A stretch of DNA of 64,000 nucleotides from Chrysopilus asiliformis (Eukaryota > Arthropoda > Insecta > Diptera > Rhagionidae), in the NCBI GenBank assembly GCA_964034945.1, contig OZ035962.1, forward strand, positions 30,903,943 through 30,967,942, in the 5' to 3' direction. Position numbers and translations under genes: made by a program. How positions within the stretch are numbered: the first letter of the stretch is position 1; the number at the start of each line of letters is the position of its first letter. Positions 25,364-34,300 of this stretch are shown one piece after another. The notes beneath the pieces were generated by a model. The model saw only the letters and a program-made list of their open reading frames with translations, was not told the DNA's origin and searched no databases.

Positions 25364-26130
25364 ATCTCGAATGTCCTTGCAACTTCTTACCCGTGGGCCG
25401 TTACAATATCAAAAATTTTATTTGCAACAAACCACTGTTAATTATAATAAAAATTGAATGCTGCAATGTAACGCTCTCTTGAATTAATTATTTGAGATGT
25501 GAGGATAAAATTTCATGTAAATGTCACATATTGTGTAGGTACTCATTTTGTACCAATTAATTCACAACAGAATATAATAATACAGTAATATACAGTAATT
25601 CCAAACATTCGCGGATTTGGTTATTCGCAGAAGTAAACAAATTAAACAAAAATATAAAATTGTAAGCTATAACTTTTAGGGTGCATTATATTAAATAATA
25701 AAACCCAATATGTCTAACTATAAATATTTTAATTAGGACGTAAAAATCGCTAATAATTTATTTATTGTTATTTACTTTAACTTCCATATTAATAAAAATG
25801 TGTCACCATTTTTTTATTTCATATTAAACCTTGCGCGGACCCCCTGACGTTGTTCAGGGACCCCCAAATCAATTTTAATTTTCCACGGACCCCCTGAATG
25901 ATCCCGGGGACCCCTGGGGGTCCGTAGGGACCACTTTGGGAACCACTGATCTAAACGAAACAGTTTTTTGCAATTTTTTCGAAAACGGTAAGTCATAGTG
26001 AAAAATTTATAAAGGCAAGATGTGTTTAGAATAGTATTTTACATAACTCATCCATACATCAAAATCCAATCGGGTCACTGCTTCCCCCCGCTCCTATACA
26101 AATAGAATTTAAAAAAAAAACAATTTGTTT

Positions 26131-28364
26131 TTTTGGAATATTTTCAACTTATTTTCTAATTTTTTTTAGGATTTTTATGATGGAAAACTGCTGTCAAATT
26201 TCTTCCACTTTACTTAAATTTAACCAAAAGATGACGAATGATGTCCAGCTTGATTGAATAATCTTCTATATAGAATTCAATTTAATCTTTCATCATATAT
26301 CACGCTTCAAGAAACCTTAAATTAGGGAAAAAGAAACCCCCTTTGACAAAAGGATGCACAGCAACAAAAAAAATTGAGAATATATTGAGGAAAATGAATT
26401 TAGTTCATTAGACTCCAAGCATCGACCTTCGAAAACCAGTGGAGCTCATGGAAGTCTTGCGGTTTGATTAAATGAAATTTTACTTACGTTCGTCCTTGAT
26501 GTAGATACCTATGTATACAAAAATATTTAATCAAAATGAAGCTCTTGAAAAAATTTGTGTCATTGACTTCATTTTTATGCATAGAAATAAAAAAAATACT
26601 TTTTTCCCGGTTCAACTATCGTTTTAACGTCCTTGAGACTTGCAAGTTAAATTTTTCCTTTTTTGAAAGACGTAATCCTTATAATGGAAATAGGCAAATA
26701 TATGAATATATTTTCGGGAATAGGAAGAAATCATTCAAGACTTGGCTACAGAAGACACGTAATTTTTGGCCGTGTTTTGCTCTGTTCTCTAGCTCCTCCT
26801 CACATAAACCAAAATTTGGGCTCAATCGGTTGAATCATTTTTGAAGTTAGAAGTCTAAAGTTAGAGATTGAAGTAAGTTCTCACTATTTTTAGTTCAAAA
26901 TCTATCTAAAAATAATCATTCTATCTGAAAAGGTTAAACTATAGGTAAATTCATAATAAATATTTACATTTAAGTAACCTAAAGACCTATTAATTATGTT
27001 GTTCTTCTCAAAAATTACGAGCTTGTAAAATTATTTTCAAACTTACTTCATTAAATAAGTAAACAAGATCTTATTTCGTTTTTTAAAAAAATGGAATATT
27101 TGGCACTGGACTAAACTGCTTATAAGATGTTTTATTTAATTTTCTGATAGTGTTTGATTTGAATAAAATAGCAGTGATAAAAAAAAATTCACATTAGGAG
27201 TAAATTTGAAATATGCTTACAGCGAATTCTTTAAATAAACCAAATTCTTACACATTAAAACTGGTATCGTTACCAATTTTCTTTGATCTGTTATCAGATA
27301 GAAAGAAGAAAGCCACGACATTTTTATTTAAAATATCGACACGAGTTTCAGTGTTTCCTTTCCTGTGTGTTTTAAGAAAACAAAAGTCTGAACTTGTGAT
27401 ATCCACAAGGAGGTTATCAATATTCAAAAGAATGAAAAAAATATTCATAAACAGATTTTTTTTTAAATGGTCAAACAAGAGTAATCGCATTTTTCATTTA
27501 GCAAATCATTAAGCAAAAAAGGAACTGCGAATTTGCTGGATGAATATGGGATATTCGAATGATGACAAAATAAAAAATGACATAGACGCCATCATTTCTT
27601 TTGATAAGATGTGGAAATCTACAATTACTTCATACAAAATTCTAAAAGGAATGCCATTATCGGACAAAAATATCATCTTAATTAATTATTATTTGGTAAT
27701 TTATTATTATTGAGTGCCAAATAAATGTTAAGGTCCATTAAATTTCAACAAAAATATAAAAATATCATTTCGAAATTCTTACTTCGTGATGGGATAATTT
27801 AAAAATGTAACCGCAGCTAATCTGTTTACTTGTTTCATGATAGATAAATGAAATAATCTTATAAATAAGGGTGTTTTTTCTGTCGAAAATTGGATTTTGA
27901 AAATTGGAATACAAGAAGTTTGTTATTGAAACTTTTTTTGCTTTTTTTCTTAGGTACTCCACAGTAATTTGATACTCGAATAAATTTCAAAAAAAAAATA
28001 TTTGAAAAACGTTGGCAGACCAACCAAGATACTGCATTTGAAAATTTTAAAAAAGTGGGAAATTTTTGTGAACTTATTAACATTTTTTAATATAGTTTTT
28101 TTTGTAAAAAAAAATCAGATTTTCGTTTTGAATTTGGTTTTAAGATCTTTTGAAAATTGGTATTTCTTTACTAAAATTCGATAAAGCCAACGGTATTTAC
28201 AAAAAATAAAAAAGGATGTTTTTATTAACCCATTACCGCCCGCTGTAGTCGAGCGAGTACACCGGATATAGCGGATTTTCTTTTTATTTTGTTTATTTTA
28301 TGAAAATAAAAAAAATTTTGTGTTAAAAAAAATTAGTGGTTTTCTCATGGACATTAATGAGTTA
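26131..28364. other. Gene-free AT-rich stretch
   Basis: Short frames only (up to 102 codons), with long homopolymer runs and strongly AT-biased codons. No splice-linked coding segments, RNA gene or element termini were recognised. A slightly GC-richer patch at about 28230-28280 (CCGCCCGCTGTAGTCGAGCG) lies just before the MITE at 28365. Confidence 0.6.
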
Positions 28365-28811
28365 CACCGCGTCTTGATTTGGAATTTTTCATCGCAGAGA
28401 TTTTTGATTGACCAATCAGAGCTCGAGTTGACGGCGATAAAAAATCCCAGAGATAAATTTCACGAAATCTTGCAATTGCAAAATTTCTTGGAATTTCTCA
28501 ATTCAATATGGCGGAATCTAAATTCTCCCGACAAGTAGTTGTGAAAATAACTAATTTTTACAAACAATACGATACAAAAAGCTTTGGAATAGAATATATA
28601 ACATTAAGAGGTGTCTCTTTTCGTCTGTTCTTCTCTTTCAGCCTTTTCAATTTCACGTATTGCATTAATTGCGAAAGCGGCGACTAGGTGTTTTCTTTTC
28701 ATCGCCATTTTGAGTACTAAAATTTCAAGAGATTTTCGGCCCAGCTGTCAAAAAAATCTCATTGCGGTGAGATATTTCTTGGGATGAAAAATTGTTAATC
28801 AAGACGCGGTG
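28365..28811. mobile_element. MITE with CACCGCGTCTTGATT inverted ends and TTA target duplication
   Basis: 447 bp flanked by TTA (28362-28364 and 28812-28814). The left end is CACCGCGTCTTGATT, the right end its exact reverse complement, and similarity continues inward imperfectly with AATTTTTCATC on both sides. A 3 bp TTA duplication fits the TWA target of PIF/Harbinger elements, but the terminal sequence is not diagnostic, so that assignment is tentative. The ~70-codon frame inside it is not a gene. Confidence 0.75.
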
Positions 28812-29330
28812 TTAACTTTATTGTAATTTACCCTAAAACTCTAATCTTTATTGTTTATAATTTTATTTTTTCGTATTCCACCTTAAAAGTAAATAGAAAA
28901 AATATTTCTTCGCTTGGTAATTTAAAATTATTAAATACATATTATAGGTAATTTTAATTATAACAATATTTCGATAAAAAGATCAAACTAATATTTAGAT
29001 CTAATAGAATTTTTGAGAAGTAATAGTTTTTAAGCCAAAAGTTATGTGAAGTTGTGTTAAAATATAGCAATCACGATGTTTAATATTGATTAATATCAAT
29101 TTTAGCTTGAGTTATAAAATTAAAATAAAAAGTACACAAATTAATACATTTTTGAATAAAAGGAAAAATTCAATAAAATGAAAATCTGAAAGATATACAA
29201 TTTTAAAAACGAAGAAAAATTTAAGTGTTTAGTGAGTCACAAATGTAGGGATTTTCACAAGAATTACCCGAATTTAGTACAAATTTTCGTTGATTTACTA
29301 CAATTTTCGATGTGTTGAAAATCCCATATC

Positions 29331-29551
29331 TTTCTTTCACTTCGATTTAAGAATTTATTTCGTTCGTTGGCTTTGGTGAGTTCCTATTGTTTTCCATTAA
29401 ATTTCCGAGCATCCGTAGTCGCATTGGCTTAAAAATATCAAATTTCACAGTGAAATCTCCTGCTTTCCATTTTAAAACAATGATTTCGCTCGATAATCTA
29501 TGGACTGTGTGAAAATATCCAGAAAAGTAATGACGTGTTTTCTTTTTGCAG
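29331..29551 (+). promoter_or_regulatory. RpLP0: Probable RpLP0 transcription start (TCT/TOP type) and 5'UTR intron
   Basis: About 250 bases upstream of the RpLP0 ATG there is a pyrimidine-rich TCTTTCTTTCAC at 29329-29340, resembling the TCT initiator/TOP start of animal ribosomal-protein genes. It is followed by a short leader to CTTTG|GTGAGT (donor at 29376). A matching acceptor, TTTTCTTTTTGCAG, ends at 29551, leaving 36 bases of leader before the ATG at 29588. A 5'UTR intron of 176 bp is thus inferred. The exact start needs transcript data. Confidence 0.5.
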
Positions 29552-29587
29552 TTCTTAATTTTCGTCAGAAGTCCCTAATTTCACAAG

Positions 29588-30756
29588 ATGGGTAGGGAGA
29601 ACAAAGCTGCTTGGAAAGCTAATTACTTTGTAAAAGTCGTAGTAAGTATCTGAATATAACTTGTGGATCAAATTAAATACTTGTGATGAAGAAATTTCGT
29701 GTCTGAATGGAAGCTATCACGGCGCTCGAGCTAGAAATAGTCGAACCCAAAGCGCCAGGCTTCCACCGGTTGCTAAATTTTGCGTCTGATTCATCACTAA
29801 ACCACAAATTTCGCAATTAGCGACAAAGGAGAGTGACACGTTGAATTTCTTTCCAGCAACTTTTCGACGAGTATCCAAAATGTTTTATTGTCGGCGCTGA
29901 CAATGTGGGCTCGAAGCAGATGCAGCAGATCAGATCCTCACTGCGAGGCTTGGGAATCGTCCTCATGGGCAAGAACACCATGATGCGGAAGGCTATCCGT
30001 GGGCATTTGGAAAACAATGCCTCCCTCGAGAAGCTGTTGCCCCATATCAAGGGCAATGTTGGCTTTGTCTTCACCAAAGGAGACCTAGCTGAGATCCGAG
30101 ACAAACTGATGGAGAGCAAAGTGCGTGCTCCAGCCCGTGCTGGCGCTATCGCCCCTTTGTCCGTCATAATTCCAGCTCAAAATACTGGTCTCGGTCCTGA
30201 AAAGACTTCCTTCTTCCAGGCTCTGTCCATCCCGACCAAGATCTCCAAGGGTACCATTGAAATCATCAACGATGTGCCAATTTTAAAGCCAGGAGATAAG
30301 GTGGGCGCTTCAGAAGCCACACTTCTGAACATGTTGAACATCTCTCCGTTCTCGTACGGTTTGATGATCGAGCAAGTCTACGACTCTGGTTCGATCTTCT
30401 CGCCCGAAATCCTGGACATCAAGCCCGAGGATTTGCGCGTCAAGTTCCAGGCTGGAGTCGCAAACTTGGCTTCGGTGTGCTTGGAAATCGGCTATCCAAC
30501 AATCGCCTCCGTTCCACACAGCATCGCCAACGGATTCAAGAACTTGTTGGCCATTGCCGCTACCACGGAAGTTGAATTTAAGGAAGCCACCACCATCAAG
30601 GAGTTCATCAAGGACCCAAGCAAATTCGCCGCTGTTGCTGCTACCGTTGCTCCGGCTGCCGCTGCTGCTGCCCCGGCAGCTGTTGCCAAGAAGGAGGAGA
30701 AGAAGGAAGAGTCTGAGAGCGAGGATGACGATATGGGCTTCGGGCTGTTCGATTAA
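29588..30756 (+). CDS. RpLP0: 60S acidic ribosomal protein P0 (uL10)
   Basis: P0 anchors the P1/P2 stalk on the large ribosomal subunit and helps recruit and activate elongation-factor GTPases. Two coding exons, 29588-29641 and 29857-30756, give 317 residues, the usual animal length. Exon 1 encodes [18 protein letters not shown] and ends at a GTAAGT donor; exon 2 starts in phase 0 with [20 protein letters not shown]. The rRNA-binding uL10 region includes [17 protein letters not shown] and [17 protein letters not shown]. The middle has [16 protein letters not shown] and the helix for P1/P2 binding. An Ala-rich hinge leads to the acidic tail ending [10 protein letters not shown], the conserved P-protein terminus. 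The 215 bp intron holds a structured RNA candidate. Codon choice is GC-richer than the surroundings, as expected for a highly expressed gene. Polyadenylation signal at 30888-30893. Confidence 0.98.
29683..29797 (+). ncRNA. Candidate intronic structured RNA (snoRNA-like) in RpLP0 intron
   Basis: Inside the 215 bp RpLP0 intron, GTGATGAA (29683-29690) and TTCATCAC (29790-29797) are exact inverted repeats. The first contains a C-box-like GTGATGA; the second is preceded directly by a D-box-like CTGA (29786-29789). Another CTGA is at 29702-29705. Between them, GGAAGC (29709-29714) pairs with GCTTCC (29759-29764), and GGCGCT pairs with AGCGCC further in, forming a long GC-rich hairpin in an AT-rich intron. 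Ribosomal-protein introns are the usual home of animal snoRNAs. The layout fits neither a textbook C/D nor H/ACA RNA completely, because the C box would lie within the terminal stem and no clear H box is seen; the class is left open. Confidence 0.4.
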
Positions 30757-30887
30757 GTGCCCTCCCAGCACCGCACTATTCCCGGATACTCGAGTGCACA
30801 TACTCGTCTCAGTAGCAGAACTCTACGAATGGCGATATGCACTCAATTATCTCAATTTTAACTACTTTTATGTAAAGGGAATATGTC

Positions 30888-30893
30888 AATAAA
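30888..30893 (+). terminator. RpLP0: RpLP0 polyadenylation signal
   Basis: AATAAA lies 132 bases after the RpLP0 stop codon, the first canonical signal downstream of the gene. It is followed by GT/T-rich sequence (TTGTTGGTTTTCTTGG) expected of a cleavage region. Confidence 0.75.
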
Positions 30894-31334
30894 ACTGAAA
30901 AAAATATTGTTGGTTTTCTTGGAAGATGCTCCTATTAAGGAATTGGGCTTCTGCTCATTTACTTTTGAATTAATCCACTTTTTCTTGTGAAATTTCACAG
31001 GTTTAGTTATTTTTCTAGTTTTAAGACTTCGCCCCAAAAAGGCCGTCCAAACGTCTATTAACCACATTCTAAAATTAAGGACGATTTTAAGATCAAAACC
31101 TTTATTTTCTGTTGAACTTCGAAAATCCGATATTTTCGCAATTTTGAAAACTGCCGCTAAAGTATTCATTTTGAATTCATCTCCCTATTCCCTTGCTAGG
31201 GCAACACTAAAACTCCACTAGCGCCAATGTTTCCGAAATAACACGCGTGGAAGTTTTGTTTTTAGTGCGTTGTACTTTTTCGTAAAAAACTACAGTTTTT
31301 AGGGGAATTTAGTGGAATTTACTAAACGAAAATC

Positions 31335-34300
31335 ATGGCTGATGCCGCGGCAAGACAGCTGCAATACGAGTACAAAGCGGTAAGTTGAATTTTCCGACGG
31401 AAATAAACTTTCTCGGAAACCTAACCTCGAAATTTGTGTTTGGAAACGTTTTACCCAAAAAATTCTATTTTCAAGAACTCCAATCTCGTTTTGCAAGCCG
31501 ATGTTCGACTAATCGAGAGGCCACGAAGGGATGAAGCAACAGGAGAAGTGGTTTCCCTCGTTGGCAAGTTGGACGGAACTCGAATGGGGGATCGATATCA
31601 AAGGACTAAACCGGAGAAGACTGAGGAAAGGAAAGCCAAGTAAGTTCTATAATTGTTTGATTTTTGTATAACAACGCTAACATTTATCTGTTAAAGGCGA
31701 CAAAAACGAGATGAAGCACAGTACGACTTCGACAGAATGAAGGGGGCCACTTTGCTCTCGGAAGGAATCGATGAAATGGTGGGAATCGTCTACCGGCCAA
31801 AAACACAAGAAACCCGACAGACTTATGAAGTTCTGCTGAGTTTCATCCAGGAAGCGCTAGGAGATCAACCTCGCGATATTCTTTGTGGAGCGGCTGATGA
31901 GATTTTAGCCGTGCTAAAGAATGAAAAACTGAAGGATCGAGAGAAGAAGAGGGACATCGACACTTTATTGGGTTCTGTTGCCGATGAACGGTAGGCATTT
32001 TAAATATTTAACGCACAAACATTAATAATGCTACAAAATGTATTTCTAGGTTCGCTTTGCTGGTGAATTTGGGCAAAAAAATCACGGATTTCGGGTCAGA
32101 AGCGATAACAGCCTTGGGAGTAGGCAATGAAGAACAAATTGACGAAACCTACGGCATCAATGTGCAGTTCGAAGAGTCAGAAGAGGAAAGTGACGAAGAT
32201 ATGTACGGAGAAATCCGTGATGAAGACGGACAGGATGAGGGTGAAGAGGCCCGAATCGACAACACTTTGCACGCCGAAAATGTGAGTGTTTTACTTTAAG
32301 TCTGAATTGAAATTTTCCGGAATAAACTGTAATTGTTTCAGCTCGGTAATACAGAAGAAGTGGGAAATGTGAAAAAAGAACGAGGTCTCCACGCGCTCGA
32401 TATTGACGCCTATTGGCTGCAAAGATGTCTGAGTAAATACTATAGCGATGCGCTCGTGTGTCAAGCGAAAGCTGCGGAAGTTTTAAATGTCTTAAAAGAC
32501 TCTGGGGACGATCGTGATTGTGAGAATCAACTAGTGTTGCTGCTCGGCTACGATTGTTTTGATTTCATAAAGCAGTTAAAAAAGAATCGCCAAATGATTC
32601 TGTACTGCACGATGTTGGCTTCGGCACAGACAGATTCTGAACGACACAAAATTCGAGAGGTTATGAGAAACGATTCGTATCTATCGAAGATTTTACGGCA
32701 ATTGGACACCGGAAAGAATGAAGACGACGAAATGAGTGGGGCTTCAAGGGCGCAAAAGAGAAAAGAGGAAGCCGACGAGAATGGCCAGGGGATTGCTGGT
32801 CAAGTGATGGGAATTCGGAAACTTTTGGAGTTGGATGAATTGGTGTTTGCCCAGGGATCACATTTTATGGCGAATAAAAGATGTCAATTACCTGATGGTT
32901 CGTTCCGGAAACAACGAAAGGGATACGAAGAGGTTCACGTGCCTGCTTTGAAACCCAAGCCATTCGATGAGAAGGAAGAACTCCAACCGATTGAGAAGCT
33001 TCCCAAGTACGTCCAGCCAGTGTTTGAGGGTTTTAAGAGCTTGAATCGCATCCAGAGTAGGCTGTGGAAGGCAGCTTTGGAGTCTGACGAGAATGTTCTC
33101 CTGTGCGCCCCAACTGGCGCTGGTAAAACGAACGTCGCCCTGCTGACGATGATGAGGGAAATCGGCAAGCACATAAACGACGATGGCACAATAAATGCCG
33201 ATGAATTTAAGATAATTTACGTCGCCCCAATGAAGTCGCTGGTACAGGAAATGGTGGGAAATTTCAGTAAACGTTTGGCCTGCTATAATCTCACGGTTTC
33301 CGAATTGACCGGTGATCATCAGTTGACACGGGAACAAATTGCTGCTACCCAAATCATTGTCTGTACGCCCGAAAAGTGGGACATCATAACTCGGAAAGGA
33401 GGCGAGAAAACTTTCACTTCTTTGGTTCGACTGGTCATTATTGATGAAATTCATTTGCTACACGATGAACGAGGACCGGTTTTGGAAGCATTGGTCGCTA
33501 GGACCATCAGAAATATTGAAACCACGCAAGAAGACGTTCGTCTGGTTGGACTTTCTGCTACTCTACCGAATTACCAAGATGTAGCTACGTTTCTTCGCGT
33601 AAAGCCGGATAAAGGACTCTTCTATTTCGACAATAGCTTCCGGCCAGTGGCTCTGGAGCAGCAATACATCGGAGTGACTGAAAAGAAGGCCCTGAAACGA
33701 TTCCAAGTGATGAACGAAATCGTCTACGAGAAGACCATGGAACATGCCGGTCGCAATCAAGTCTTAGTTTTCGTTCATTCACGAAAAGAAACTGGAAAGA
33801 CAGCTAGAGCGATCCGCGATATGTGCTTGGAGAAGGACACACTTGGAAATTTTCTTCGCGAAGGTTCAGCTTCAATGGAAGTCCTACGATCAGAAGCCGA
33901 ACAAGTCAAGAACAGCGAACTAAAAGAACTGCTCCCATACGGCTTCGCAATACATCACGCTGGAATGACGCGTGTTGATCGTACTTTGGTAGAGGATCTC
34001 TTCGCCGATCGACACATTCAGGTGTTGGTATCCACAGCGACGCTTGCTTGGGGTGTCAATTTACCCGCCCACACCGTTATTATTAAAGGAACTCAAGTTT
34101 ACAATCCCGAAAAAGGCCGCTGGGTCGAATTGAGTGCCCTGGATGTCCTGCAAATGTTAGGACGTGCTGGTCGACCGCAGTACGACACGAAGGGTGAGGG
34201 TATTTTGATAACCAATCACAGTGAGCTGCAGTATTACCTGTCGCTGCTGAATCAACAGTTGCCGATTGAATCGCAGTTCGTGTCAAAAATGCCAGACATG

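Larger units (their letters stand above)
24290..25948. mobile_element. Non-autonomous hAT-type element, interrupted by a second hAT element
   Basis: The right end, read on the minus strand, is CAGTGGTTCCCAAAGTGG, the characteristic terminus of a widespread hAT group. It is followed inward by repeated GGACCCC blocks (ACGGACCCCC, GGGGTCC). The left part has the mirror blocks TTTTGGCCCACGGACCCC and TTGCCCACGGACCC. The 8 bp ATCTAAAC stands on both sides (24282-24289 and 25949-25956), the target duplication length of hAT. The left terminus lacks the CAGTGGTT start. Internal sequence is non-coding and split by the element at 24600-25363. Confidence 0.75.
23627..26130. repeat. Diverged CAGA/CGGA-family repeat hosting nested insertions
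   Basis: The outer parts keep the family order: TAGTATACCGTTTGTAACG, a block with ACTATACCAGGGTG, the short CCGTCCGTCTGTCTGCC array near 23755-23775 and GATTGAGCTAGAGACTTGAAA up to 23845. After the insertions come GGCTAAGTTCTTGAACAGGC (about 24221) and, after 25956, CAATTTTTTCGAAAACGGTAAG with CATCCATACATCAAAATCCAATCGGG. Reading these pieces as one interrupted copy explains why two family segments lie about 1.7 kb apart with unrelated DNA between. The outer ends are eroded and the limits approximate. Confidence 0.65.

Noticed and set aside
29709..29764. Possible tRNA: GTTCGACT on the minus strand resembling a T-loop in the RpLP0 intron
   Set aside because: The B-box consensus is not satisfied, and no acceptor, D or anticodon arms can be placed; the hairpin pattern fits another structured RNA better.
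30310..30892. Long frames of 163 codons (minus) and 112 codons (plus) over RpLP0
   Set aside because: They are shadows in other frames of the GC-richer P0 coding exon.
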